NCBI GenBank assembly: GCA_947387575.1
Contig: CANDOC010000002.1
Coordinates: 312,501 to 376,500 of the forward strand
Source of the DNA: Spongorhabdus nitratireducens
GTDB taxonomy: Bacteria; Pseudomonadota; Gammaproteobacteria; Pseudomonadales; Endozoicomonadaceae
DNA length: 64,000 nucleotides
Reading direction: 5' to 3'
Shown here piece by piece: positions 28,322-37,075 of the stretch. Both the position numbers and the translations under genes were made by a program. Each line of letters begins with the position of its first letter. Position 1 is the stretch's first letter. The notes below the pieces were generated by a model. It was given only the letters and a program-made list of their open reading frames with translations. It made no database searches and was not told where the DNA came from.

Positions 28322-29443
28322 TTAGTTCAGTTCGGCCAGAAACTCGGAGAACTTCTCCAGGCCTTCACGCAGCACTTGCGGATTATTGGCATAGCCAATT
28401 CGCAGATAACCTTCCATATCCAGCACACTACCAGGCGTGAACATAACACCCTTGGATTCCAGCAGTTTGACGCACAGCTCTCGTGAGGACATATCAATGT
28501 CATACTTCAGCAAGGCTGTTGTTCCTGACTTGGGTTTTACATAAGAAATCTTTGGTTCCTGTGCAATCCAGGCATCCAGAACTTCCCTGTTTTCATGACA
28601 AATCTGACGATTACGGTTCAGGATCTGATCACGACATTCCAAAGCAATCGCAGCAAAATGCTCGTCCAACATGCCAACACTGATCGTGTTGTAATCCCGG
28701 TGGATACAAATATCATGGATCAACTCTTCAGGCCCGGCAACCCAACCCAGGCGCAAGCCTGCCAGAGAGAAGGTCTTGGACATACTGCTGGTACCAATAC
28801 CTTTCTCATACAGATCAGCGACAGATGTTGTAAAACCATCACCTTCTGCATTGGTACCCCGATACACCTCATCGTTTAACAAGTAGGCATCACAGGAGCG
28901 GGCAATTTCAACCAACTCTCTGAGCATGGGCTCTTCTATCAATGCCCCCGTCGGATTATTCGGGCTGTTTATCACTATAAGGCGAGTATTGTCTGTCACC
29001 AATGCCCGCACTTCATCCAGGTCTGGCAGAAACCCGTTTTCCTCTTTTAGTTTAACGATCTGGACATCAGCCCCGTAACTTTCAGGAATCGAGTAATGCT
29101 GCTGATAGGTCGGTAAAATTGAGATAACCCTGTCACCGGGATTAACCAGAGTCTCATGCACAAGTGCATTGGCCCCAATGGCACCATGGGTCACCACAAT
29201 ATTTTCGCGCTTCTGTTTTCCATAAAGCTGGATAATGTTGTCACGCAGCCGGTCTGAACCTTCGATGGCTCCGTAAGTCAGCTTCATGGGCAGCAGTTCC
29301 TGCAGGATCGCATCCTTTTTTCCGGACATTTCCAGCAGTTGCTCAACGGTCAGTGACTCGACACAGGTTTCAGCCAGATTATATCGGCAGTGGTTTTCAT
29401 ATTCGTTCATCCACATTTCAACACCGAAAGCCTTGATCTTCAT
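28322..29443 (-). CDS. PLP-dependent aminotransferase, class I/II
   Basis: 373-aa fold-type-I aminotransferase. The PLP lysine is in SSMSKTFSLAGLRLGW, the Asn-Pro block is INSPNNPTG, the Asp/Tyr pair is LNDEVYRG, and a C-terminal Arg lies in YLRIGYAN. The sequence resembles the group containing capreomycidine synthase-like and arginine-related aminotransferases, but this is an impression from motifs only. It lies 38 bases downstream of the DauB-like gene on the same strand, so the two probably form an operon turning an amino acid to a keto acid and back. Confidence 0.9.
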   Translation of the reverse strand: MKIKAFGVEMWMNEYENHCRYNLAETCVESLTVEQLLEMSGKKDAILQELLPMKLTYGAIEGSDRLRDNIIQLYGKQKRENIVVTHGAIGANALVHETLVNPGDRVISILPTYQQHYSIPESYGADVQIVKLKEENGFLPDLDEVRALVTDNTRLIVINSPNNPTGALIEEPMLRELVEIARSCDAYLLNDEVYRGTNAEGDGFTTSVADLYEKGIGTSSMSKTFSLAGLRLGWVAGPEELIHDICIHRDYNTISVGMLDEHFAAIALECRDQILNRNRQICHENREVLDAWIAQEPKISYVKPKSGTTALLKYDIDMSSRELCVKLLESKGVMFTPGSVLDMEGYLRIGYANNPQVLREGLEKFSEFLAELN

Positions 29444-29481
29444 GACGGCTCTACCTCTTCATTATCTATTTTTATTAATAA

Positions 29482-30435
29482 CTAGTTCTGGCTAACCAGC
29501 TTCCAGATACCATAAGCAATTGCTACATCTTCCAGCCCCAGACCAATCGAACGGAAAAATACCGGCTTGTCATAGTCCGGACGCGGACACTTCTCATTAA
29601 CCAGATCTGCCAGATCCCCCTTTATGGCAGAAGCATCCCAACCATACTGCTCTTTTGCCAGCACCATTTCACCGGCACTGGCGGGTGTTGTCTTTTTGTA
29701 GTCGCAATAGACATCAGCCTTGCCAAGCAATGAAGGCGGTACTTCATGGGCATTGGCAACATTTGTACTGATCGACGTTACCAGTGCCGTGGCCTTGATA
29801 TCCTGCTCTGAAATCACCGGTGATCCGGAAGATGTACAAAGCATGACCACATCAGCCCCTAAAGCAGCTTCTTGAACGCTGGCAGCAATCTGGACTCTAG
29901 AGTCGATACTTTCAATGTCAGCCATGCGTTGCTGATTTTTGGTCAATTCCGGCGCAAATACACCAATAGATTCCCAGTCACGCAATGGAAGAACATGACG
30001 CAAATGAGCCAGTCCAACATTACCTGTTCCAATAACAGCGAGGTTTTTGCTCTCGGGAGCCGCCAGACAATCAACAGCCAGTGCCGTTGTGCCGGCAGTG
30101 CGCTCAACCGTCAGCAAGCCTGAGTCACACAGTAAAAGTGGTTGCCCTGTCTCCATTGACATCAGGCTGGTCCAGGCCGTGATAATGGGTTTATCCCCGG
30201 TGATGAGATAGGGGGACAGCTTGGCACCGAACACTTTTTCTTCTGCCAGTGCGCCCTGATAGGTAATAAAGTCACCTTTATTATCAGGAAATAACGTCAG
30301 TGTTTGTGGCGGCTGAACAGCCAGATTGTTTCCCAGATCCCGGAACAGGGAGGACATTAACGCTCTTACGTTTAATTCCGGCAGTAACGCTTTCACTTGC
30401 TGTTCATTAACAATGAACGGAGCCTTCTGTGTCAT
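29482..30435 (-). CDS. Ornithine cyclodeaminase/mu-crystallin family dehydrogenase (DauB-like)
   Basis: 317-aa NAD(P)-binding protein of the ornithine-cyclodeaminase/mu-crystallin family. The dinucleotide motif is AVIGTGNVGLAHLRHV (about residues 130-145), preceded by VERTAGTTALAVD. Family members include true ornithine cyclodeaminases and NAD(P)-dependent amino-acid dehydrogenases such as DauB (L-arginine dehydrogenase). The QPPQTLTLFP and GDFITYQGAL stretches and the DauR-type neighbour favour the dehydrogenase reading; this is inference. ATG 30435 is preferred over an in-frame GTG at 30441. Divergent from the HisC-like gene. Confidence 0.87.
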   Translation of the reverse strand: MTQKAPFIVNEQQVKALLPELNVRALMSSLFRDLGNNLAVQPPQTLTLFPDNKGDFITYQGALAEEKVFGAKLSPYLITGDKPIITAWTSLMSMETGQPLLLCDSGLLTVERTAGTTALAVDCLAAPESKNLAVIGTGNVGLAHLRHVLPLRDWESIGVFAPELTKNQQRMADIESIDSRVQIAASVQEAALGADVVMLCTSSGSPVISEQDIKATALVTSISTNVANAHEVPPSLLGKADVYCDYKKTTPASAGEMVLAKEQYGWDASAIKGDLADLVNEKCPRPDYDKPVFFRSIGLGLEDVAIAYGIWKLVSQN

Positions 30436-30490
30436 GTTCACTACTCACATCATATTGTGCGACCATCGAAATATACCAGAAAATACACAG

Positions 30491-30518
30491 TAGACTGCAA
30501 AGTATATTTTTATATAAT
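30491..30518 (+). promoter_or_regulatory. Candidate sigma-70 promoter for the HisC-like gene
   Basis: TAGACT (30491-30496), a 16-base spacer, and a perfect TATAAT (30513-30518) in an AT-rich stretch, 45 bases before the ATG at 30563. The -35 box matches consensus at four of six positions. Confidence 0.45.
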
Positions 30519-30562
30519 TTCTCTACGCTTCACAGATATAAAAATGGATTGATCTACGTCGT

Positions 30563-31642
30563 ATGAATGGCTCACTTGCATCCCGCCTGGTTCCCGAGAA
30601 CATCAAGTCTCTTGAGCCTTATCAGTCTGCCCGCCGAACAGGCGGTAAAGGGCATCTCTGGCTGAACGCCAATGAGCTTGAGCAGTGCTGTCAGTACAGT
30701 GACGTCCATACGACACCATACAACCGCTACCCGGATTTCCTGCCTCATGAGCTGGAAGCAGCCTATAAAAAATATTGTGGAACAGAAGCCGAGGTTATGG
30801 CTGTTCGAGGCGCCGACGAGGCAATTGACTTACTGGTGCGGACATTCTGTCAGCCGGGAGCAGACCAGATCATGATCTGTCCCCCTACTTACGGCATGTA
30901 TGAGTTTTGCGCCAACGCAGTATCGGTAAATGTAAAGAAGGTTCCCCTGACAGAGGGTTTCGAGCTCGACCTTCAAAGCCTGAAATCAGAACTGTCAGAT
31001 ACCAAGCTACTGTTTCTTTGCTCACCCAATAACCCTACCGGCAATGTTATTGATAAGCAGACTATTGAAGGCTTACTACAAGCCGCACAGGACACGACAC
31101 TGGTCGTGGTTGATGAGGCCTATATAGAATTTGCCCCGGACACATCCATGGTTGACCTTTTAGAACAGTATCCCAACCTCGTTGTTATCAGAACCCTGTC
31201 CAAAGCCTTTGGTCTGGCAGCCGTTCGCTGTGGTTTCCTGATCGCAAACCCGGATGTCATGACTTACATCGCAAGACTGGTAGCACCCTATCCAATTCCG
31301 GATCCCTGCGCTGAAATTGCAATATCCGCCCTGTCTCCCGACGGGCTTTCTAAAATGCAGGAACAAACTGAAGACTTGATTGAAACCAGAGACTGGTTCA
31401 TTTCCCAAATCCGGAACAGTCCTCTGGTTGAGTGCATCTATCCATCGGCAACCAATTTCGTATTGATTAAGGGAAAAGGTCCTGAAGATCTCTATGACCT
31501 ATTATCACACGCCGGAATTGTCGCCAGAAATCAGACTCACGAGCCTGCGCTAAACAGATGTGTGCGAATCACTATAGGAAGCAGGGCATCAATGGCGGAA
31601 GTTATTAAAGTCTTAACCCAAGTCAAAGCCCACCAAGCATAG
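30563..31642 (+). CDS. HisC-type aminotransferase
   Basis: 359-aa fold-type-I aminotransferase of the histidinol-phosphate aminotransferase group. It has the YPDFLPHEL and VRGADEAIDLLVRTF blocks, SPNNPTGN, DEAYIEF, the PLP lysine in RTLSKAFGLAAVRCGFL and the closing CVRITIG. HisC acts in histidine synthesis, but no his gene is near and the gene sits beside a DauR/DauB-like locus, so a duplicate with another keto-acid substrate is equally likely; the symbol is left blank. It ends at a bidirectional terminator shared with lipA. Confidence 0.9.
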   Translation: MNGSLASRLVPENIKSLEPYQSARRTGGKGHLWLNANELEQCCQYSDVHTTPYNRYPDFLPHELEAAYKKYCGTEAEVMAVRGADEAIDLLVRTFCQPGADQIMICPPTYGMYEFCANAVSVNVKKVPLTEGFELDLQSLKSELSDTKLLFLCSPNNPTGNVIDKQTIEGLLQAAQDTTLVVVDEAYIEFAPDTSMVDLLEQYPNLVVIRTLSKAFGLAAVRCGFLIANPDVMTYIARLVAPYPIPDPCAEIAISALSPDGLSKMQEQTEDLIETRDWFISQIRNSPLVECIYPSATNFVLIKGKGPEDLYDLLSHAGIVARNQTHEPALNRCVRITIGSRASMAEVIKVLTQVKAHQA

Positions 31643-31664
31643 CGGCTGAAAAGACAGGATATAA

Positions 31665-31697
31665 AAAAACCGGAACGATGGAGCCATTCCGGTTTTT
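31665..31697. terminator. Bidirectional intrinsic terminator between HisC-like gene and lipA
   Basis: Stem AAAAACCGGAA / TTCCGGTTTTT with a further TGG/CCA pairing inside. A-run on one side and T-run on the other allow termination from both strands. Confidence 0.88.
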
Positions 31698-31720
31698 AGA
31701 AGGAACCTGCAGGATTGGAT

Positions 31721-32728
31721 TTATAACCCTACATTGTTCTTCTGCAGAACCTGCTCGGCACGGTAGCTGGAACGCACCAGTGCACCGGATACCACTTCAA
31801 GGAAACCTTTTTCCAGTCCCCACTGGCGGTATTTCTCAAACTCTTCCGGTGTTACATAGCGATCAATCGGCAGATGGTTTTTGGTCGGCTGCAGATACTG
31901 ACCGAAGGTTACGATATCAACTCCGATTGCCCGCAGATCATCCATCGCTTCCACAATTTCATCTTCAGTTTCACCCAGCCCCAGCATCAGACTGGTTTTG
32001 GTCAATACGTCGGGGCGATATTTTTTGGAGTGTTCCAGCACAGCCAGTGTTTGCTCATAGCTGGCACGGGGATCACGTACCGGATGGGTCAGTCGTTTTA
32101 CGGTTTCCACATTCTGGGCAAACACAGCGATACCACTGTCCACAACCTTTTCTACATCAGCCATATTGCCCTGGAAGTCCGGCGTCAGTACTTCAACATC
32201 AGTATTCGGATTAACTTCCTTCACCTTGCGGACGCATTCGGCATAGTGACCAGCACCACCATCGTCCAGATCATCTCGGTTGACAGAAGTCAGCACCAGA
32301 TATTTCAGATTCATCAGGCGTACGCTTTCCGCAGTATTCGCCGGCTCATCCAGATCCAGCCAACCCTTGGGGTTACCGGTATTGACCGAACAGAAACGGC
32401 AGGCACGGGTACAGACATCACCCATCAGCATGATTGTCGCGGTGCCGGAGCTCCAGCACTCATTGATGTTCGGGCACATGGCCTCTTCACATACCGTGCT
32501 GAGTTTGTGCTGGTGAACAGTGCTCTTGACGTTCTTGTACTTGGTACCAGACTGAGCCTTGATGCGCAGCCACTCCGGCTTGCGCTTTACATTGGTGACA
32601 GGCTGCGCACTGCTGGCCTTGATGCCATTCTTGATCGCAGTGATGCCTTTGTCGTTAACAAACTTTTCACCACTGCCTACATGCTCAGCGGCAATCTGAA
32701 CGGTGGGAATTCTATTACTTTCTTGCAT
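31721..32728 (-). CDS. lipA: Lipoyl synthase
   Basis: 335-aa radical-SAM enzyme that inserts the two sulfur atoms into protein-bound octanoyl groups to form lipoyl cofactors. Both iron-sulfur ligand sets are visible: C-x4-C-x5-C ([12 protein letters not shown], the auxiliary sacrificed cluster) and C-x3-C-x2-C (CTRACRFC, the SAM cluster). A C-terminal RSSYR closes the auxiliary cluster site. Last gene of the minus-strand cluster, 158 bases after lipB. Confidence 0.97.
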   Translation of the reverse strand: MQESNRIPTVQIAAEHVGSGEKFVNDKGITAIKNGIKASSAQPVTNVKRKPEWLRIKAQSGTKYKNVKSTVHQHKLSTVCEEAMCPNINECWSSGTATIMLMGDVCTRACRFCSVNTGNPKGWLDLDEPANTAESVRLMNLKYLVLTSVNRDDLDDGGAGHYAECVRKVKEVNPNTDVEVLTPDFQGNMADVEKVVDSGIAVFAQNVETVKRLTHPVRDPRASYEQTLAVLEHSKKYRPDVLTKTSLMLGLGETEDEIVEAMDDLRAIGVDIVTFGQYLQPTKNHLPIDRYVTPEEFEKYRQWGLEKGFLEVVSGALVRSSYRAEQVLQKNNVGL

Positions 32729-32886
32729 TGAGCCGCCGCCCCGGGTCGATATATTGTCAATATTTCCGATCGTACCGGAATTATTATCCTTAGCCTTATG
32801 ACAGGGGGCAGGTTTCTGTCAGGTATCGCCTCGCCTGCCAACCCCGTTGTGGGTGTCTATTGATCCTTCACGCCTCGTGCCGCTGC

Positions 32887-33552
32887 TCAGAACAGAGCAG
32901 CAGAAGGCTCACCCTGCCATGCTTCAAACCGTGCTGACTGGTAACCCAGCTCATCCAGCAGACACTGCAGCAGACGTTCCTCTGCTTCGGAATGCTTCGG
33001 CATCACTGAAACATGATCTTTCAGCTGGGTGACCGCCATCCCGGCATAACCGCAGGGGTTGATGCGCAGGAAAGGCTCCAGATCCATATCCAGATTGAAG
33101 CTTAGTCCATGGTACGAGCGCATTTTACGAAAGCGTAGTCCCAAAGCTGCAATCTTGGCGTCATCAATATACACCCCGGGTGCATCAGGCCGGGCATAGG
33201 CTGAGTCCACACCCAGCTGATCCAGCGTTTTGACAATGGCACTCTCTATCGCCGAAACGACTTTTCGAGGCCCACTGCCGGCACGGCGTACATCGATCAA
33301 AAGATAGACAACCAGCTGACCCGGGCCATGATAAGTGACCTGCCCACCCCGGTCTACCTGCACTACAGGAATATCATCCGGAGCAAGCACATGCTCGGCC
33401 TTGCCGGCCTGTCCCTGAGTGAAAACCGGATCATGCTCCACAAACCAGAGCTCATCCGGAGTATTTTCGTCCCGCTGGTCTGTGAAGGCTTTCATTGCCT
33501 GCCAGATGGGCTCATAGGGTTGACGCCCCAGCTTTCTTACTACGATCTCCAC
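32887..33552 (-). CDS. lipB: Octanoyl-[ACP]:protein octanoyltransferase
   Basis: 221-aa enzyme that moves octanoate from acyl carrier protein to lipoate-dependent enzymes, making the substrate of LipA. The acyl-cysteine is in INPCGYAGM and the catalytic lysine in [10 protein letters not shown]; the [14 protein letters not shown] motif is complete. It follows ybeD by 94 bases on the same strand, an arrangement shared with E. coli and Pseudomonas. Confidence 0.97.
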   Translation of the reverse strand: MEIVVRKLGRQPYEPIWQAMKAFTDQRDENTPDELWFVEHDPVFTQGQAGKAEHVLAPDDIPVVQVDRGGQVTYHGPGQLVVYLLIDVRRAGSGPRKVVSAIESAIVKTLDQLGVDSAYARPDAPGVYIDDAKIAALGLRFRKMRSYHGLSFNLDMDLEPFLRINPCGYAGMAVTQLKDHVSVMPKHSEAEERLLQCLLDELGYQSARFEAWQGEPSAALF

Positions 33553-33646
33553 GCGCTGTATTCCACGTCTCGTCTATTGCCGCTTTATCCAGAACAGTTC
33601 TTGTTGCAGAAACGGGTCCGAACAGAGCCAGACCCTGTAACTACAA

Positions 33647-33925
33647 TCAGAGCACCATTTTGATCCGGCCGCTGGCTTTCAGTTCTTCGAAAATAGCCTT
33701 GAGTTGCGGTTCACCGGTCGCCTTGATGGTAACCAGTACAGAAAGGTACTTACCGGTACGGCTGTCGCGCACCTTGGCTTCACCATTGAACTCCGGATCA
33801 TGCTTTTTCATCACCCGGCAGACAAAGTCTTTAAAATCTGGTGCCGCGTCACCCATAACACGGATGGGGTAATCACAGGGAAACTCAATGCGCGGCGCTT
33901 CAGGCGCCTGCTGCTTATCACTCAT
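33647..33925 (-). CDS. ybeD: DUF493-family protein YbeD
   Basis: 92-aa ferredoxin-like ACT-resembling small protein (IEFPCDYPIRVMG, then a GKYLSVLVTIKATG strand-turn-strand). The family is conserved next to lipB in many gammaproteobacteria and is thought to help lipoate metabolism, but its biochemical role is not settled. It starts 14 bases after the stop of the dat-like gene, so both are co-transcribed. Confidence 0.93.
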   Translation of the reverse strand: MSDKQQAPEAPRIEFPCDYPIRVMGDAAPDFKDFVCRVMKKHDPEFNGEAKVRDSRTGKYLSVLVTIKATGEPQLKAIFEELKASGRIKMVL

Positions 33926-33939
33926 TCTCTACGTCTCTT

Positions 33940-34827
33940 TCAGTTTGTAGCCGGCTTCAACCCTGCATTTCCGGACTGTTGTCGAAATGCCTGATAAAGG
34001 CCGGCGACATGGTGCCAGACGGCACCTGGCTGCCCTGTTCCCACTGTGCAGCCATCAATAACACCGACAGGCAATATTTCCCGGTTGGAGCTGGTAATCC
34101 AGACTTCATCCGCGAGAAACAGTTCATCCTTCGGGATAATACGTTCACTGCAGGTGTATCGTGCATCCGTATTGATCAGCTCTATGGCCAGATCACGGGT
34201 CACACCACCCAGAATATTTCGATCTGCTGGCGGGGTGGAAATTTCCCCGTCCTTTACCACAAACACGTTGGTGGCCGAGCCTTCTGTCAGTTCACCCCGG
34301 GCATTCAGCAGAATGGCTTCATCCACCTTGGCATCCAGTGCCTCTTGATGGTGCAGCACATTCCCCAGCAACGATATCGACTTGATATCACAGCGCTGCC
34401 AGCGGTGATCCTGCAGGGTAATGGCATGAATCGGGCTGACCTTGTTCAGAGAATCCGGCAAGTGACTCTCTAGCGGGCTCAACATCGCAAAAACAGTAGG
34501 CTCAGCTTCCGTAGGGAAACCGTGACGGCGAGTCACTCCGGCTCCCCGGGTCACCTGAATATACAATGTCTGGGTGCGACCGGGATTTTTCAACAGCAAA
34601 GTGCGTAACATCTTTTGCCATTTGTCATGATCCCAGTCGAGGTCAATCCTGATTTCAGCCAGACTGCGTTGTAACCGGTTGAGGTGCTGGTCCCAGCGAA
34701 ACAGATGACCATTAAAGACCGGGACAACTTCATAAACGCCATCACCAAATAGAAAACCGCGGTCCATCACAGATATCCGCGCTTCCTGTTGAGGCAGATA
34801 TTCACCATTCAGATAAACAATACTCAT
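33940..34827 (-). CDS. dat: D-amino-acid aminotransferase (class IV, Dat-like)
   Basis: 295-aa fold-type-IV PLP enzyme. DRGFLFGDGVYEV, the PLP-binding lysine in RCDIKSISLLGNV, ARGELTEGSATNVF and LGGVTRD are diagnostic. The Dat type makes D-alanine or D-glutamate from keto acids; its position next to dacA fits peptidoglycan precursor supply. Separation from the branched-chain and aminodeoxychorismate relatives rests on overall pattern, so the specificity is likely rather than certain. Confidence 0.87.
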   Translation of the reverse strand: MSIVYLNGEYLPQQEARISVMDRGFLFGDGVYEVVPVFNGHLFRWDQHLNRLQRSLAEIRIDLDWDHDKWQKMLRTLLLKNPGRTQTLYIQVTRGAGVTRRHGFPTEAEPTVFAMLSPLESHLPDSLNKVSPIHAITLQDHRWQRCDIKSISLLGNVLHHQEALDAKVDEAILLNARGELTEGSATNVFVVKDGEISTPPADRNILGGVTRDLAIELINTDARYTCSERIIPKDELFLADEVWITSSNREILPVGVIDGCTVGTGQPGAVWHHVAGLYQAFRQQSGNAGLKPATN

Positions 34828-34874
34828 CAGCGCTTATGCTGCCGCCCCCATGTCCCTATTAAGTTTTCAGGCTA

Positions 34875-36068
34875 TCAGCCACCAAACAGCTCGATGAAGA
34901 ACAGTTTGACTGCATCCAGCAGACGCTTGAACAGGCCGCCTTCTTCTACCGCATCCAGAGCTACCAGCGGTACACTCTCAATCACGTCATCGTTCAGTCT
35001 GACTTCAATCATGCCAAGTGTCTGGCCTTTGGCAATCGGTGCAGAGATACGCTTGTCGATCTGCATGGTCGCTTTCAGGTTCTTTTCCTGGCCACGCGGC
35101 ACAGTAACGACCAGATCCTTGGTCAGACCCAGACCCACTTCATCAGCAGTACCTTTCCAGACCCGGCTGACTTCCAGAGCCTTGCCACCCTTCTTGATTT
35201 CAACGTTATCGAAGAAGCGGAAGCCGTAGGTAAACAGCTTCTGGGTTTCGCTGGCACGCGCCCGTTCGCTCTTGGTGCCCAGCACAACAGCAATCAAACG
35301 CTGACCGTCACGCTTGGCACTGGCCGCCAGACAGTAGCCGGCAGCACTGGTGTGACCGGTTTTCAGGCCATCGACTGCCTTGTTACTCCACAGCAGAGAG
35401 TTACGGTTCGGTTGAGGGTTCAGCGGCTTGCCGGTTTTCTTGTTGACTCCATACTGGAAGTACTTCTCATCATAAAGTGTGTAGTACTCAGGGAAGTCAT
35501 AAATGATATGTCGGGACAAAGTGGCTAGGTCACGGGCAGATGAATAATGGTTCTCAGCCGGATAGCCCGAAGAATTTACGAAATGAGTATTCTTCATTCC
35601 AATCCGGCTGGCAGTAGAATTCATCAAATCGGCAAAAGAACCTTCGCTACCGGCAATATGCTCAGCCAAAGCAATACTGGCATCATTGCCTGAAACGATA
35701 ATAACCCCCTTCAGCAGGTCTGAAACAGAAACCCTCTCTCCTACCTCAATAAACATGCGGGAGCCACCCATACGCCAAGCTTTTTCACTCACCAACACCT
35801 TGTCATCACGATTGATGTTACCACTGGCCAGCTCAGCTTCAGCTACATAGGCCGTCATCATCTTGGTCAGGCTCGCTGGAGGAACCCGGGCATCCGCACC
35901 CTGTTCCACCAGTACCTTCCCGGTAACGGCATCAACGAGAATATAGCTGGTAGCGGCCAGCTGTGGCGGGGAAGGAATCATCGCTGCCGCTGCTGCATGA
36001 AGGCTGGAAAGAGCCGTCAGCAAGGTACCGACCTGCAGCAGTTTGTTCAGTTTTCTGGAAATCGTCAT
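34875..36068 (-). CDS. dacA: D-alanyl-D-alanine carboxypeptidase (PBP5/6 type)
   Basis: 397-aa low-molecular-mass penicillin-binding protein that trims the terminal D-alanine from peptidoglycan pentapeptides. It has a signal peptide (leading to SLHAAAAA), the three active-site motifs SLTK (PPASLTKMM), SGN (VSGNDAS) and KTG (GLKTGHTSAAGY), the PBP5 beta-domain and a C-terminal amphipathic anchor (LLDAVKLFFIELFGG). It lies about 100 bases after rlpA. Confidence 0.95.
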   Translation of the reverse strand: MTISRKLNKLLQVGTLLTALSSLHAAAAAMIPSPPQLAATSYILVDAVTGKVLVEQGADARVPPASLTKMMTAYVAEAELASGNINRDDKVLVSEKAWRMGGSRMFIEVGERVSVSDLLKGVIIVSGNDASIALAEHIAGSEGSFADLMNSTASRIGMKNTHFVNSSGYPAENHYSSARDLATLSRHIIYDFPEYYTLYDEKYFQYGVNKKTGKPLNPQPNRNSLLWSNKAVDGLKTGHTSAAGYCLAASAKRDGQRLIAVVLGTKSERARASETQKLFTYGFRFFDNVEIKKGGKALEVSRVWKGTADEVGLGLTKDLVVTVPRGQEKNLKATMQIDKRISAPIAKGQTLGMIEVRLNDDVIESVPLVALDAVEEGGLFKRLLDAVKLFFIELFGG

Positions 36069-36169
36069 GTGATCAATATTTCAACAATCAATAAATTCTG
36101 TGTAAAAAAGCATCATACGCAGCGAATCTTTATTATAAGGTCGTGCCCTGCTGCGGTGAAAGGTGCGAC

Positions 36170-37075
36170 TTACTCATACACCATATGAGGCTTTGCAAAA
36201 CCGGAACGGTTCAATTGTTCCAGCAAGGTTTCCAGTTCTCCCGGAGAGTCTACCGGGCCGATACGTACCCTGTAGAAAGGATCCGGTCGCTCTTTTCCTG
36301 TCACTACCCGGGCGGATATACCCAGAGATTCATGAACCTTTTGCCGTAACTGGTGAGCATTATCCAGGCTCTTCAGCGCTGCCAGCTGTAAAAACAACTC
36401 CGGCTGACCGGCAATACCCGGCTTTTTCACGCCGGTTACTGGCATGACATCAGCTTGTTCCTGGGCAAATACCAACGGATCAATACCTTCCACTTTAACC
36501 CGGGCTGTGCCCTTGTTGTGGAAATCCAGTTTTTTGGCTGCAACCCAGGACAGGTCAATCAACCGGTCGCCGTGAAAAGGCCCCCGGTCATTAACCCGCA
36601 GAATGACTGACCTCGAGTTTTCAAGGTTGGTAACCCTGACATAGGACGGCAGCGGCAAGGTTTTGTGTGCCGCTGTCATCTTGTACATGTTATAGACCTC
36701 ACCGTTCGCCGTATGGCGACCATGAAACTTGGCACCGTACCATGATGCTGTTCCGGTCGCTGAATATCCGGCAGAGGAAGCTAGTGGCTTATAATCCACA
36801 CCGGCCAGTTCATAAGGTGAGTTTTTTATCGGGCCATCATGCACACGAGGAACGGCATCAGGCACCTGACTGACATCAAACCCCGGATTATCCGGGCCTC
36901 TGTCCTTGATATGGGGGTCAATAAACGGAGAGTCTTTTCGGCCGGAGCAGCCTGCCAGCAAGGCGAGAGACAGCACGCCGGCCAACATACCGGTCCGGCG
37001 AACTGAAATATTCCAGCTACTGCTCTCAATCATCCCATGACCGGAGCAGTAACTTGTCTTGTCGTATATTGTCAT
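36170..37075 (-). CDS. rlpA: Septal-ring lytic transglycosylase RlpA
   Basis: 301-aa lipoprotein with a lipobox LLAGC, a double-psi beta-barrel transglycosylase domain (GTASWYGAKFHGRHTANGE ... VNDRGPFHGDRLIDLS) and a C-terminal SPOR domain that binds denuded glycan at the septum. The ATG at 37075 overlaps the mltB stop by one base (TGATG) and has an AAAGG ribosome-binding site; later ATGs nearer the signal peptide (37033) exist, and the extra N-terminal residues before the basic WNISVRRTG are unusual. Confidence 0.93.
   Translation of the reverse strand: MTIYDKTSYCSGHGMIESSSWNISVRRTGMLAGVLSLALLAGCSGRKDSPFIDPHIKDRGPDNPGFDVSQVPDAVPRVHDGPIKNSPYELAGVDYKPLASSAGYSATGTASWYGAKFHGRHTANGEVYNMYKMTAAHKTLPLPSYVRVTNLENSRSVILRVNDRGPFHGDRLIDLSWVAAKKLDFHNKGTARVKVEGIDPLVFAQEQADVMPVTGVKKPGIAGQPELFLQLAALKSLDNAHQLRQKVHESLGISARVVTGKERPDPFYRVRIGPVDSPGELETLLEQLNRSGFAKPHMVYE

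Noticed and set aside
31874-32731. 285-codon plus-strand open frame opposite lipA
   Set aside because: lipA is unmistakable on the minus strand; the antisense product has no recognisable features and no ribosome-binding site.
32729-32886. lipB-lipA gap searched for a small RNA or tRNA
   Set aside because: No cloverleaf, no strong promoter/terminator pair, no recognisable RNA.
37033-37033. Alternative later start for rlpA nearer the lipobox
   Set aside because: The ATG at 37075 has an AAAGG site and the coupled TGATG overlap with mltB; the later start remains possible but has less support.
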